NCBI RefSeq assembly: GCF_009720625.1
Contig: NZ_CP046266.1
Span: 1,993,501-2,057,500 of the forward strand
DNA from: Metabacillus sediminilitoris
Lineage (GTDB): Bacteria > Bacillota > Bacilli > Bacillales > Bacillaceae
Reading direction: 5' to 3'
DNA: 64,000 nucleotides
Below, in pieces: positions 24,733 through 34,299 of this stretch. A model generated the notes under the pieces. The model searched no databases and had not been told where the DNA came from. It worked only from the letters and a program-made list of their open reading frames with translations. How positions within the stretch are numbered: position 1 is the stretch's first letter; each line of letters opens with the position of its first letter. A program made the translations under genes and the position numbers.

Positions 24733-24803
24733 ACGTTAAAGTGTTATAAAAAATACTTAATTGCAAGTCACAGAGAACTCTTATTGAAAGGTGGTTCCCA
24801 TAC

Positions 24804-25811
24804 ATGCGATTTATTCAGCGTTTCATGTACGTTCTGACTTTTCTCGTACTCTTACTAACCTGTTTTCTAACTTTATATTACGGAGAAAAAACCTTCCACT
24901 TTTATGAGGAAACAGAAGCTATGACAAAAGAATCCGAACCATATTACCACTTCGTCCTCATTCCAGAAGAGCTCGATAACGACTATTGGCACCTTGTCGA
25001 ACAGGGTGCAAGAGATGCGGCAAAATTTCATAATGTATACCTTGAGTATCTAGGTCCGAAGCAGGCAAACAATGATGAACATCTTAAAACGATCGATATG
25101 GCGATTGCTGGCCTTGTCGACGGAGTCATTACACAAGGTGTAGCTGAACCTGAATTTGAAACCCTTGTGACCAAAGCAAAGGAAAAGCAGATTCCAGTTG
25201 TCACAATTGATACAGATGCACCTGAAAGTGATCGAGCTGTTTATGTTGGAACAGATAACTACTATTCTGGTTTTCTAGCCGGAAAAGCATTACTAAATGA
25301 TACAACGGGAGAACAAAAGGTAGCAATTATCACGGGGCGACATGATGCCCCACATCAAAAGCTTCGTGTTCAAGGTTTTAAGGATGCTGTCGCTACAGAA
25401 CCACGCATTGAAATTATTGCTGTAGAGGAATCTAATATAACCAAACTTGGAGCAGTAGAAGCGGCACATCGAATTCTTCAGTTATATCCAAATACGACTG
25501 CCTTTTATGGAACAAGTGCACTTGATGGAATTGGCATTGCCCAAGTCGTTAAAAAGCAACAGGCTGAAAATGATCAGTATATCATTAGTTTTGATATACT
25601 GCCTGAAACACTTGAATACATAAAGGAAGGAACGATTGAAGCAACGGTTGTGCAGTTTCCTTATCAAATGGGCTATGAGGCTGTTGAAAAAATGATTATG
25701 CTCAATAGAGGAGAGGATATAGAGCCTCTTCAGCATACTGATACAAAGGTGATCTATAAGGAGGATTTACCAATTTCTCCAGACTCTATGGATGGGGGAA
25801 ATCAGCCATGA
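24804..25811 (+). CDS. Membrane-anchored sugar-binding protein (RbsB/XylF-like sensor component)
   Basis: 335 residues. A single N-terminal membrane segment (about residues 5-25) without a lipobox is followed by a periplasmic-binding-protein type 1 domain (VLIPEELDNDYWHLVEQGAR, VDGVITQGVA, VVTIDTDAP, YVGTDNYYSG). The start ATG is at 24804 after GGTGG. It overlaps the histidine kinase gene by 4 bases, which points to a sensing role rather than transport. In clostridia a comparable anchored XylFII protein partners LytS/YesN to sense xylose. The ligand here is unknown but probably a pentose or oligosaccharide. Confidence 0.8.
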   Translation: MRFIQRFMYVLTFLVLLLTCFLTLYYGEKTFHFYEETEAMTKESEPYYHFVLIPEELDNDYWHLVEQGARDAAKFHNVYLEYLGPKQANNDEHLKTIDMAIAGLVDGVITQGVAEPEFETLVTKAKEKQIPVVTIDTDAPESDRAVYVGTDNYYSGFLAGKALLNDTTGEQKVAIITGRHDAPHQKLRVQGFKDAVATEPRIEIIAVEESNITKLGAVEAAHRILQLYPNTTAFYGTSALDGIGIAQVVKKQQAENDQYIISFDILPETLEYIKEGTIEATVVQFPYQMGYEAVEKMIMLNRGEDIEPLQHTDTKVIYKEDLPISPDSMDGGNQP

Positions 25812-27247
25812 CAAGCATTCGTAACAAGCTATTAGTATACTTTTTAGCCTTCGTTCTTTTATTCAATATTGTTTCATATGCGATCTACTTTAGCAGCTCG
25901 CAAATCGTGTCAGAGTATCATGGCAGCTTTGAGAGATTTCTCTTGTTTAATGAAATTTCACAGCAATCAACACAAGTCTATGAAAAAGTCAATGCCTATG
26001 TTGTCGAGAAGGATCCGGTATTTATTGAAGAATATGAGGATATTAAAAAGCGGCTTCAAAAAAATAACGTAAGACTGCAGGAGGATGCAATCACAGGCAT
26101 TAACAAGGAAGAGCTTGAAAAATATCAACGAATGATTAAAAACCTCCTTTTTGAAAGTGATCTGACCATATGGGCTGTCCGTTATGATAACCTTGATCAA
26201 TACACAACACATGTAAAGGAAGTTCGAAATATTTCATCTTATATTCTTGAATCAACATTACAGCTTTTAAACTTTGAACTAGCAGAATACCAAATCTTTT
26301 ATCAAGAAATGGAACAACGGCAGCATTCATTCAAATGGTTTGCGATTAACCTTTTTAGTTCAACTTTAATATTGGCCTTATTAACGGCTGTTTGGTTTTC
26401 AAAAGGGTTAACAAACCCACTTCGAAATTTATCAAAAGCTGCAAAGGAGGTATCTGCAGGAAACTTCGACGGTCCTCCAATTAAGGTAAAAACAAAGGAT
26501 GAAGTAAAGGTACTTAGTGAAACCTTCCAGAATATGCGAGAAAATATTAAACAATTAGTAGAAGAAATTAAGGAGAAATCTGAGCTAGACAAGCTTCTAA
26601 AGGAGCTTGAACTAAATCATTTACAAAATCAAATTAATCCGCACTTTTTATTTAATACTCTAAACACGATCTCTAGAATGGCTTACCTAGAGGATGCCAA
26701 TGTCACGTCTCGACTGATCCAATCCGTGTCAACACTTCTCAGATCAAGCCTTGGTGACATAAATAAATCGGTAACATTAAAAGAAGAGGTCAATGTTGTC
26801 AAAGAGTATTTTTACATTCAGAAAACGAGATTCGTAGAAAGGATTTCCTTTAAAATCGAGATGGATGAAAGCTGCTTAGATACTAAAATTCCGGCCCTAA
26901 CCCTGCAGCCACTCGTTGAAAATTCATTTATTCATGGAGTTGAAGGTTTAGAGGAGGGCGGGGTAATTAGTCTCAAAATCTATCAAGATGATCAAAACAT
27001 TATTGTTGAGGTAACGGATAATGGAAAAGGCATAGATGATGAAACGAAGCAACGAATCTTTTCAAGAGAACCAATTGACTTACATGAAGAGCATAGCGGC
27101 CATTCCACAGGCATCGGCTTAAGAAATGTGATCAAGCGGCTAGAGCTTGTCTATAAACAACAAGGAATCTTAGACATCTCATCTGAACTAAACAAAGGGA
27201 CCACAATCCGATTAAAGCTTCCAGATCGTAAGGGGGAAATCGTATGA
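25808..27247 (+). CDS. Sensor histidine kinase, YesM/LytS-like
   Basis: 479 residues with two membrane segments (about 8-28 and 177-197) enclosing a helical extracellular domain of about 150 residues. A HAMP linker (about 198-250), His_kinase domain with the phospho-acceptor His279 in NQINPHFLFNTLN, and an ATPase domain (PLVENSFIHG, DNGKGI, GIGLRN) follow. It is coupled by ATGA overlaps to the binding-protein gene upstream and the response-regulator gene downstream. It likely reads the ligand state of the anchored binding protein and phosphorylates the partner regulator. Confidence 0.92.
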   Translation: MTSIRNKLLVYFLAFVLLFNIVSYAIYFSSSQIVSEYHGSFERFLLFNEISQQSTQVYEKVNAYVVEKDPVFIEEYEDIKKRLQKNNVRLQEDAITGINKEELEKYQRMIKNLLFESDLTIWAVRYDNLDQYTTHVKEVRNISSYILESTLQLLNFELAEYQIFYQEMEQRQHSFKWFAINLFSSTLILALLTAVWFSKGLTNPLRNLSKAAKEVSAGNFDGPPIKVKTKDEVKVLSETFQNMRENIKQLVEEIKEKSELDKLLKELELNHLQNQINPHFLFNTLNTISRMAYLEDANVTSRLIQSVSTLLRSSLGDINKSVTLKEEVNVVKEYFYIQKTRFVERISFKIEMDESCLDTKIPALTLQPLVENSFIHGVEGLEEGGVISLKIYQDDQNIIVEVTDNGKGIDDETKQRIFSREPIDLHEEHSGHSTGIGLRNVIKRLELVYKQQGILDISSELNKGTTIRLKLPDRKGEIV

Positions 27248-28704
27248 AAATCATCATTGCCGATGATGAATTAATTGAGAGAAAAGCTATGAGGAAATTC
27301 ATTTCAGAGAGTTTTAATCATATAGAGGTAATAGGAGAAGCGGCAAATGGAAGAGTTGCGATTGAATTAGCAAGAAAACATAAGCCAGACGTGATGATTA
27401 TGGACATTCATATGCCAGGAATTGATGGTCTTGAAGCGATTAGACAAATCCTCGTAGAGCTTCCGCATACCAAATTCATTCTGGTTTCCGCTTATGACTC
27501 CTTTGAATATGCAAAGGTAGCGATGAAGCAGGGAGTCAAGGAATATATTCTTAAACCGAGTAATAAACAGGAAACATTAGAATCACTTTTAAGAGTGGAA
27601 TTGGAAATTAAAGAAGCGAAAAAGCTTGAAGAGCAACTAAAGCAACAACTGAATGAGTCCGAGAAACTAGCAAAACAGCAGATCATCACAGCCATTATTC
27701 AAAATGAAATCACAGTTGAGATCGAACGGATGTATCAAAATTTCTTTCCTAATGCTCATATGGCCTACTTTCAGGTCATCACTGGTTGTGATAGAGAAGT
27801 TGTAACAGAATTACTAAACAAAAAGACGATGCTTCCTACTATTATAAAGAAATTAGGAGACAAACTTATTCTCCTTTTCATAACAGATAAAAAGTCAGCC
27901 CACCATGTTAAGGCAGATTCACTTACTCTTGCTCGAGCTATGAGTCATTCATTGCCATCCTCAACTACCATAGGGATAGGGACTCCGTTTATCGAGCTAG
28001 ATAAACTAATCATTTCTTATCAGCAGGCATTACTGGCTTCTGCACAGCTTACAAAGGAAGCAAGTGTTACATATGGTTTCCCGTTATTAGATGAAAATAA
28101 GGATGGCACGATTCGTAAGCTGGAAAAAGCACTCTATCATGAATTAATCGCCGGAAGAGTCGAACAAGCAATTGATTACTTTCACTTATATTACGAGCAG
28201 CTTACCAGACAAAAGAACATGACAACTATCATTCAATATTTAACAGAGTGGGGGATTCGGTTAAAGCATTCGCTCGAAACCGAGGGCGCCAATCTTCGAG
28301 ACTTTTCTGTAATGGGTGCAACAGCAAAGGAAGACTTTGTTGAAATCATTCGCCAATTTGGTGAAAGGATCTTTATTCAAAGTGAAGGCAATCAATTAAT
28401 CTCAAAAGCGAAGTCCTATATACATGATCATTATAAAGAACCCTTTAGTCTTGAGGATGTAGCAGCAAATGTGGGGCTAACACCAACGTATTTTACAAAA
28501 ATGTTTAAGGAGCAAACAAAACAAACCTTTATCGACTATGTGACGGATTATCGAATTGAAAAGTCAAAAGAGCTATTGCTTCAGACAAACCTAAGCTTGA
28601 AGGAGATCGCCTTTGAGGTTGGCTATGATCCGAACTACTTTAGCCGGGTATTTAAAAAGTGGACAAATTTATCACCAAAACAGTATAGGTCAACCACAAA
28701 ATAA
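27244..28704 (+). CDS. AraC-type response regulator, YesN-like
   Basis: 486 residues. The receiver domain (about 1-120) has the phospho-acceptor Asp54 in MIMDIHMPG, with the switch Ser and Lys (LVSAYDS, ILKPSN). A coiled region and middle domain follow. Two AraC helix-turn-helix motifs occupy about residues 385-486 (FSLEDVAANVGLTPTYFTKM, LKEIAFEVGYDPNYFSRVFK). It is the usual partner of YesM kinases and most likely activates the sugar ABC operon that begins 110 bases downstream. Confidence 0.92.
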   Translation: MKIIIADDELIERKAMRKFISESFNHIEVIGEAANGRVAIELARKHKPDVMIMDIHMPGIDGLEAIRQILVELPHTKFILVSAYDSFEYAKVAMKQGVKEYILKPSNKQETLESLLRVELEIKEAKKLEEQLKQQLNESEKLAKQQIITAIIQNEITVEIERMYQNFFPNAHMAYFQVITGCDREVVTELLNKKTMLPTIIKKLGDKLILLFITDKKSAHHVKADSLTLARAMSHSLPSSTTIGIGTPFIELDKLIISYQQALLASAQLTKEASVTYGFPLLDENKDGTIRKLEKALYHELIAGRVEQAIDYFHLYYEQLTRQKNMTTIIQYLTEWGIRLKHSLETEGANLRDFSVMGATAKEDFVEIIRQFGERIFIQSEGNQLISKAKSYIHDHYKEPFSLEDVAANVGLTPTYFTKMFKEQTKQTFIDYVTDYRIEKSKELLLQTNLSLKEIAFEVGYDPNYFSRVFKKWTNLSPKQYRSTTK

Positions 28705-28762
28705 TACAGAAATAAATAAAATAGTGAAGAATTTAGATCATTAAAATGCTTCCAACCCCCTT

Positions 28763-28788
28763 TATACTGAATATAGTAAGCGATTACA
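28763..28788 (+). promoter_or_regulatory. Promoter and cre-like box of the sugar ABC operon
   Basis: TATACT at 28763-28768 is a fair -10 element with a poor -35, as expected for an activator-dependent promoter. AGTAAGCGATTACA at 28775-28788 is cre-like (one mismatch at the first base) and covers the start region. Confidence 0.5.
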
Positions 28789-28813
28789 ACATAAATAAGG
28801 GGGATGTACTTAA

Positions 28814-30112
28814 ATGAAAAAGACTGTCCTATTATCACTATTTTTAGTCTTTACTTTAATCGTTTCAGCTTGCAGCTCAAAATCAAGCACAGACGAAACA
28901 TCAGAGGGGAACAAAGAAGGCAGCGGCGGAGACGCTTCCGCACCACTCGATATTTTTAGCTGGTGGACTGGTGCAGGTGAAGAAGACGGGTTAAAAGCCC
29001 TTATTCAATTATTTGAAGAAAAACATCCAGATATTCCAATTGAAAACGCAGCAGTAGCAGGTGGAGCAGGTACAAATGCAAAGGCTGTTTTAGCAAGCCG
29101 TATGCAAGGTGACGATCCTCCGGCAACATTCCAAGTTCATGGTGGTGCGGAACTAAATGAAGCTTGGGTGGCAGCAGGGAAAATGGAATCGCTTAACGAC
29201 TTTTATGAAGCAGAAGGTCTAAATGACAAATTTCCACAGGAATTGATTGACATGGTAAGTAAAGATGGCAACATTTATTCAGTACCAGTAAACATTCACC
29301 GTTCAAACGTACTTTGGTATAACAAAAAAGTACTAGAAGAGAATGGCTTAGAGGCTCCAACATCATTTGATGAATTTTTTGAAGTAGCTGACGCATTAAA
29401 AGCAAAAGGGATCACACCATTAGCTCTTGGTGATAAAGAGCCATGGGCAGCTACACACTTATATGAAACAGTTCTTCTAGGTGTATTAGGTGCTGAAGAT
29501 TATGGAAAGCTTTGGACTGGAGAACTAGCATTTGATGATGCAAAAGTAGTAGAAGCAGCAGAAATATTTAAAAAGATGCTTTCATATGTAAACGAAGATC
29601 ACGCATCGCGCAACTGGCAGGATGCATCTCAATTAGTTGCTAACGGTGAGGCAGCAATGAATGTCATGGGTGACTGGGCAAAAGGATATCTTGTAAATGA
29701 CTTGAAATTAGCAGTGAACGAAGACTTTGGCTATGTCCCAACACCAGGTACAGATGGTCAATTTATGGTTATAACAGACACATTTGGTTTACCGAAGGGT
29801 GTTAAAAACCCTGAAGGTGTTAAGCAATTCTTAAGCGTACTAGCATCTGTTGAAGGGCAGGACGCATTCAACCCGCTTAAAGGGTCGATTCCAGCACGCA
29901 TAGATGCAGACATTGAAAAATATGACCAATACGGAAAAGACACAATCGAAGACTTTAAATCCGCTACGCTGGCACCGAGCTTAGCACACGGTTCAGCAGC
30001 TTCAGAAGGCTTCGTAACAAAAGTAAACCAAAATATCAACATTTTCGTTACACAGCAGGACGTAGGTCAATTCACAGATTCCTTAGTTGCAGCAGCAGCA
30101 GAGCTTAAGTAA
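28814..30112 (+). CDS. Sugar ABC transporter substrate-binding lipoprotein (family 1)
   Basis: 432 residues. A lipoprotein signal peptide ends in the lipobox IVSAC (Cys about residue 20), so it is tethered outside the membrane. A Ser/Gly/Asp-rich linker leads to an extracellular solute-binding protein family 1 domain (IFSWWTGAGEEDGLKALIQL, NRSNVLWYNKKV-type region at about 160-175). It captures an oligosaccharide or sugar and delivers it to the two permeases downstream. No ATPase gene is in the operon. A shared MsmX-type ATPase encoded elsewhere is usual for this family in Bacillus. Confidence 0.9.
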   Translation: MKKTVLLSLFLVFTLIVSACSSKSSTDETSEGNKEGSGGDASAPLDIFSWWTGAGEEDGLKALIQLFEEKHPDIPIENAAVAGGAGTNAKAVLASRMQGDDPPATFQVHGGAELNEAWVAAGKMESLNDFYEAEGLNDKFPQELIDMVSKDGNIYSVPVNIHRSNVLWYNKKVLEENGLEAPTSFDEFFEVADALKAKGITPLALGDKEPWAATHLYETVLLGVLGAEDYGKLWTGELAFDDAKVVEAAEIFKKMLSYVNEDHASRNWQDASQLVANGEAAMNVMGDWAKGYLVNDLKLAVNEDFGYVPTPGTDGQFMVITDTFGLPKGVKNPEGVKQFLSVLASVEGQDAFNPLKGSIPARIDADIEKYDQYGKDTIEDFKSATLAPSLAHGSAASEGFVTKVNQNINIFVTQQDVGQFTDSLVAAAAELK

Positions 30113-30193
30113 TGACCAAGGGGATGAGCATTAGTCTCTTCCCCTTTTTTAAAGAGGCCATTTGTGGGCAAACCCTTATAAATGACCTCTCGT

Positions 30194-30483
30194 AAAGCGA
30201 GACTTCCATTAGTGGGGGTTTTCCACTGATGGTTAGCGAGACTTATCGGGCATTTACGGGCAGTTATCCTTGTGGCTTCGCTTCTTTGTATCACTAATGC
30301 TTAGAGGTTGGGGGGCTTACTGCCCGTTAATGCGGGATAAAGCGAGACTACTATCAGTGGGGGTTTTCCACTGATGGTTAGCGAGACTTATCGGGCATTT
30401 ACGGGCAGTTATCCTAATGTCTTCGCTTCTTGTATCACTTAAGCTTTGAGGTAGGGGATTACTGCCCGTTAATGCGGGATAAA
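30194..30483 (+). repeat. Two tandem copies of a 145-bp structured repeat inside the ABC operon
   Basis: Unit 1 (30194-30338) and unit 2 (30339-30483) both run from AAAGCGAGAC to GCCCGTTAATGCGGGAT. Each holds CAGTGG…CCACTGATGG and GCCCGTTAATGCGGG stem-loops plus TTAGCGAGACTTATCGGGCA. The sequence lies in the 387-base gap between the binding-protein gene and its permease genes and ends at the permease ribosome binding site. There is no reading frame. I recall similar units dispersed in Bacillus relatives. In an operon they could trim or stabilise the mRNA so the binding protein is made in excess. Confidence 0.8.
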
Positions 30484-30499
30484 GGAGGAGAAACGTAAG

Positions 30500-31468
30500 A
30501 TGGAAACAGTCAAACCTACACATTTAACTGAACAGACCGTTGCATCCTTGTCAAAAAAGAAAAGGCTCTCAAGTGATCAACTAATGGCTATTGGATTTAT
30601 TTTGCCATCATTCATTCTGATTTTGATCTTTGTTTATGGTTTTATTGGATGGACCGGCTATGTGTCTTTTAGTAATTGGAACACTCTTGTACCAGACTTT
30701 TCATTCGCTGGTCTAAAAAACTATCTTTTTTTATTCCAGGATTTCCGTTTCCAAGCTGATCTCCGAAATACGATCTTCTTCACGATCTTATTTATTGGCT
30801 TTGTTATTATAAGTGGAATGGGTCTAGCGATTTTACTAGATCAAAAAATAAAAGCAGAGCCCGTTTTTCGAAATCTGTTTTTCTTCCCTATGGCCCTTTC
30901 ATTCGTTGTAACAGGGGTTGTCTGGCAGTGGTTATTAAACCCATCAACAGGTGTGAACCTATTTTTAAATAAACTAGGAATGAACCCGAAATGGTATACA
31001 GATACAAACATTCTTGCAGGATTTCAGTGGGGGAAAATTGAATTTGGGATTCCAGCAGCACTCATTGCAGTTGTCATTGCAGCTGTATGGCAAATGACTG
31101 GGTTCTCCCTTGCGATGTACTTAGCAGGCTTACGCGGCATTCCAGATGAAGTGAGAGAAGCTGCACGTATGGATGGTGCATCAGAATTTTTAATTTATCG
31201 TAAAATCATTCTTCCATTATTACGTCCAATTACTGTGAGTGTCATCATCATTATGGCCCATATTTCATTAAAGATTTTTGATTTAATTTATGCCATGACT
31301 GGACCTGGAGCAAACTTTGTCACAGACGTACCAGGCGTGTACATGTTTGAAACAACATTCCGTGGTAACTACTATGCAAATGGGGCGGCCATTGCGATGA
31401 TCATGCTTGTATCAGTGGCGATCTTCATCGTACCATATTTAATCCACAGCAGAAAGGCGGAGAGGTAA
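30500..31468 (+). CDS. Sugar ABC transporter permease, MsmF/MalF-like
   Basis: 322 residues with six membrane segments. The EAA loop is near residues 228-247 (EAARMDGASEFLIYRKIILP). AAAGGAGGAG directly precedes the ATG at 30500. It pairs with the next permease 1 base after its stop. The family imports oligosaccharides and sugar alcohols. The first about 25 residues are a soluble basic tail. Confidence 0.92.
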   Translation: METVKPTHLTEQTVASLSKKKRLSSDQLMAIGFILPSFILILIFVYGFIGWTGYVSFSNWNTLVPDFSFAGLKNYLFLFQDFRFQADLRNTIFFTILFIGFVIISGMGLAILLDQKIKAEPVFRNLFFFPMALSFVVTGVVWQWLLNPSTGVNLFLNKLGMNPKWYTDTNILAGFQWGKIEFGIPAALIAVVIAAVWQMTGFSLAMYLAGLRGIPDEVREAARMDGASEFLIYRKIILPLLRPITVSVIIIMAHISLKIFDLIYAMTGPGANFVTDVPGVYMFETTFRGNYYANGAAIAMIMLVSVAIFIVPYLIHSRKAER

Positions 31469-31469
31469 C

Positions 31470-32291
31470 ATGGTACTGCAACGTATAAGCAAACCGATTA
31501 TCTATTTCATCTTAATAGCCATGAGTCTCTTCTTCCTCATGCCAGTATACGTCATGATTATCACAAGTTTAAAGCCATTTGATGAAGTAACATTAGCGAC
31601 GATGTGGCAGCTGCCAACCACACTGGATTTCAGTGGTTACGCGGAGGCATTTGGAAAGCTTGCGCCAAACCTAATGAACTCATTTTATCTTGTAATCCCA
31701 GCAACACTTCTTTCTGCAATACTTGGAGCAATGAACGGGTATGTATTAGCAAAATGGAAATTCAAAGGTGCGGATGTCTTATTTACGGTCATCTTATTCG
31801 GAATGTTCATCCCATATCAAAGTATCCTTATTCCATTAATTCAATTTTTACGTGAGGCAGGTCTTTATAACTCGATTTTAGGATTAATCTTTGTTCATGT
31901 CGTATACGGCTTACCAATTACAACACTGATGTTCCGTAACTTCTACGCGAACATCCCAGACGAAATGATCGAATCAGCGCAAATTGACGGGGCAGGATTC
32001 CTAGGGATCTTCCGTCACATCATGATTCCATTATCGGTTACTAGCTTTGTCGTTGTGGCAATCTGGCAATTTACGAATATATGGAACGAGTTCTTGTTCG
32101 CGGTAACAATTACAACCTCTGATCAACAGCCAGTTATGGTAGCGTTGCAGAATCTATCTGGCAGTCAGATTGTACACTGGAACGTGCAAATGGCTGGGGC
32201 GCTGTTAGCGGCATTACCGACATTGTTGGTTTACATTCTGCTAGGAAAGTATTTTGTAAAGGGATTATTAGCTGGGTCAGTGAAAGGTTAA
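31470..32291 (+). CDS. Sugar ABC transporter permease, MsmG/MalG-like
   Basis: 273 residues, six membrane segments, EAA-type loop near residues 167-190 (ESAQIDGAGFLGIFRHIMIP). GGCGGAGAGG precedes the ATG. It completes the two-subunit channel with the preceding gene. The operon ends at a hairpin about 15 bases downstream without an ATPase gene. Confidence 0.92.
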   Translation: MVLQRISKPIIYFILIAMSLFFLMPVYVMIITSLKPFDEVTLATMWQLPTTLDFSGYAEAFGKLAPNLMNSFYLVIPATLLSAILGAMNGYVLAKWKFKGADVLFTVILFGMFIPYQSILIPLIQFLREAGLYNSILGLIFVHVVYGLPITTLMFRNFYANIPDEMIESAQIDGAGFLGIFRHIMIPLSVTSFVVVAIWQFTNIWNEFLFAVTITTSDQQPVMVALQNLSGSQIVHWNVQMAGALLAALPTLLVYILLGKYFVKGLLAGSVKG

Positions 32292-32306
32292 GTGGAACCC
32301 ATACAA

Positions 32307-32347
32307 AAAATGACGATCTCCTTAAACAATGAGCGGATCGTCATTTT
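32307..32347 (+). terminator. Terminator of the sugar ABC operon
   Basis: AAAATGACGATC pairs with GATCGTCATTTT around a 17-base loop. Confidence 0.75.
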
Positions 32348-32506
32348 GAAAATTTCTAGGGAGATTCTTAATCCCAATCATTGGGTTCAGCGAAGGAGCA
32401 AAGGTTGTCATGGCCGTTGTTGATGAGATCTCAGGTAATAAGATAGTATAAATTTAAAAATAAAAACAATGAGAGTAGAATCTTTTGAAATTCCCTTTCA
32501 CTAAAG

Positions 32507-32547
32507 AAAAAGCATGGATTGAATTCAAATTCAATCCATGCTTTTTT
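32507..32547. terminator. Second strong terminator
   Basis: AAAAGCATGGATTGAATT pairs with AATTCAATCCATGCTTTT, ending in TTTTTT. Between the two terminators (32350-32460) is a short frame IPIIGFSEGAKVVMAVV… ending at 32451. It looks like the tail of a lost gene that I cannot identify. Confidence 0.75.
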
Positions 32548-32589
32548 ATCGTTTAGGAAATAATAAAATTCTTGTACTGTGGATAGTTG

Positions 32590-32755
32590 CTCGGCATCGC
32601 TCCGAAGCACAGGACCTGCAAGTGCAGTTACAGTGAATAACGTCGCGTCTGTAACTGCCTCGAGTCATAGGCTGCTCTTGAATTGAAGGTAAAAAAACAC
32701 CTTCTATTCAAGAGCGTCTTATTTGCCCGAGGCTGATCAAGGCTCTTGCGCTTTT
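32590..32755. repeat. Palindromic intergenic repeat, diverged copy B
   Basis: Shares the inner palindrome GAATTGAAGGT…ACACCTTCTATTCA and GATCAAGGC with copy A at 1938, with different outer arms. A further perfect stem GCAGTTACAG/CTGTAACTGC lies in its left half (about 32616-32654). It ends just after the stop of the MatC-like gene. Confidence 0.6.
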
Positions 32756-32772
32756 GTTCCTAGTATAAAGGA

Positions 32773-34071
32773 TCATCCTCCTATTAACACAAATATGAGC
32801 CAAGCAAGGCCTGGTCCAAGAGCGACGACGATGGCTGTAACAAACAAAAGCTGTCTAAAAAACACTCGTTCGCTTATACCTTGAACATTTGCAAGGAGTA
32901 ACGCACCATTTGTTGAGAAAGGACTTAAATCCACGATGCTGGATGATATTGCGATTGCTGAGATTACGCCGATGGATGAAATAGTCGGATCTTGTAGGAT
33001 TGGTGCTGCAAGCGGAATGATAGCCGCCAAGAAACCTGTTGTTGAAGCAAATGCTGAGACAAACCCTCCCACGTAAGACGCTGTAAGAGCCGCGATGACG
33101 GGATTCCCTACACTGGCTATTAATTCTGTAACGTAGTCAATGGTTCCAATCTCTTCTAGCACCCCCACGTATGTAACGATTCCTGTAATTAGTAGGATGA
33201 CCGACCATGGCATTTTTCCTAGCACTGCGGCTTGTTTTTTGGGGGCAATCAATGCTAGTGCCAAACCAATTGCAAATGCCGCAAAACCAATGTTTATTTT
33301 GAAGCCAAGAGCCAACACGACAAGGAGTACTAAGCCAAAAACCGAGGCTCCTTTATAAAAAGTCATACCGTCTTGCTTTTCTTTGCTGTTTTCGGATTTT
33401 TCAATTTTATTTTCAGGATTTACGTCTATCGTAGCTGCTACATACGTGTGATGATTGGCCTGGTTTTTAAACATCCGGAGCCCGCCGAGAACGATAAATA
33501 CAATCAGCGATGCTACAACTCCGTATATAAATGCGTTTGCGAAGAGCATACCAGGAGAATATGGCAAATCCCTAGACTGCATGACACCGTTAACAATAAC
33601 ACCATACGGATTTAGCGGGGAGAAGGAGCCCGCAGTTGAACCGATTACAACCATTACGCCCATCAAGAGAGGATTGATGTTGTATTGAAAAGCAAATCGT
33701 AACGAGATAGGAGCTAGAATTGCGATAGCAGCTGGACCTAATGTACCGACACTGGTTAGCAGAGTACAAAGTGAAAACATAACCCAAGGTATCAGACCGA
33801 GGTTTCCTTTAACTAAGCGGAGGCCCCATCCTGTGATTAAATCAATAGTCCCGTTGTTCTGGATAATAGAAAACAGGTAGGTTACCCCGGCAAGAAGAAT
33901 AAAGAGATCCTCTGGAAAGCCGTTAAAGATGTCGTCAACACTCAACCCACTGGCAAGAGAGCCAACCACAAAAGCAGCGATGAAACTCAAAATGCCAAGA
34001 TTTATAGGCAAACATGCACCAATGACAAACATTAAAAGAAGGACAATAATACCAACAAGTTCTAAGCTCAT
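32773..34071 (-). CDS. Dicarboxylate/malonate carrier, MatC-like (SLC13/IT superfamily)
   Basis: A 432-residue membrane protein with about 11-12 hydrophobic segments and a charged cytoplasmic loop around residues 210-235. The N-terminus (MSLELVGIIVLLLMFVIGAC, LPINLGILSF) resembles the MatC N-terminal dicarboxylate-carrier domain. AGGAGGAGG precedes the ATG at 34071. It is divergent from the GntR-mdc operon, with the operators between them, so malonate uptake is the likely role. Other C3/C4 dicarboxylates are possible. Confidence 0.8.
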   Translation of the reverse strand: MSLELVGIIVLLLMFVIGACLPINLGILSFIAAFVVGSLASGLSVDDIFNGFPEDLFILLAGVTYLFSIIQNNGTIDLITGWGLRLVKGNLGLIPWVMFSLCTLLTSVGTLGPAAIAILAPISLRFAFQYNINPLLMGVMVVIGSTAGSFSPLNPYGVIVNGVMQSRDLPYSPGMLFANAFIYGVVASLIVFIVLGGLRMFKNQANHHTYVAATIDVNPENKIEKSENSKEKQDGMTFYKGASVFGLVLLVVLALGFKINIGFAAFAIGLALALIAPKKQAAVLGKMPWSVILLITGIVTYVGVLEEIGTIDYVTELIASVGNPVIAALTASYVGGFVSAFASTTGFLAAIIPLAAPILQDPTISSIGVISAIAISSSIVDLSPFSTNGALLLANVQGISERVFFRQLLFVTAIVVALGPGLAWLIFVLIGG

Positions 34072-34299
34072 AAGAACCTCCTCCTATTTTTTAGAAGTGT
34101 TTTAAAAGGTTAGCGGAGAGGATGATTGTATAAGAATGTTGAAGCTTTTCCCCAATTTACTATTTATCTACGATATTCGATATAATCCTCCTTTCGTTAA
34201 ACCTTAAAAATTGAGATAATCAACAATCGACTACAATGCTAAAGTTGGTAGTAGTAAGATGTGGTAAGAGTATGGCAATGGAGAGGAAATAGTTCTGAA

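Noticed and set aside
24598..24837. 79-codon gene between the RAT and the sensor
   Set aside because: Only about 18 codons match bglP. The rest is out-of-context sequence overlapping the next gene's start.
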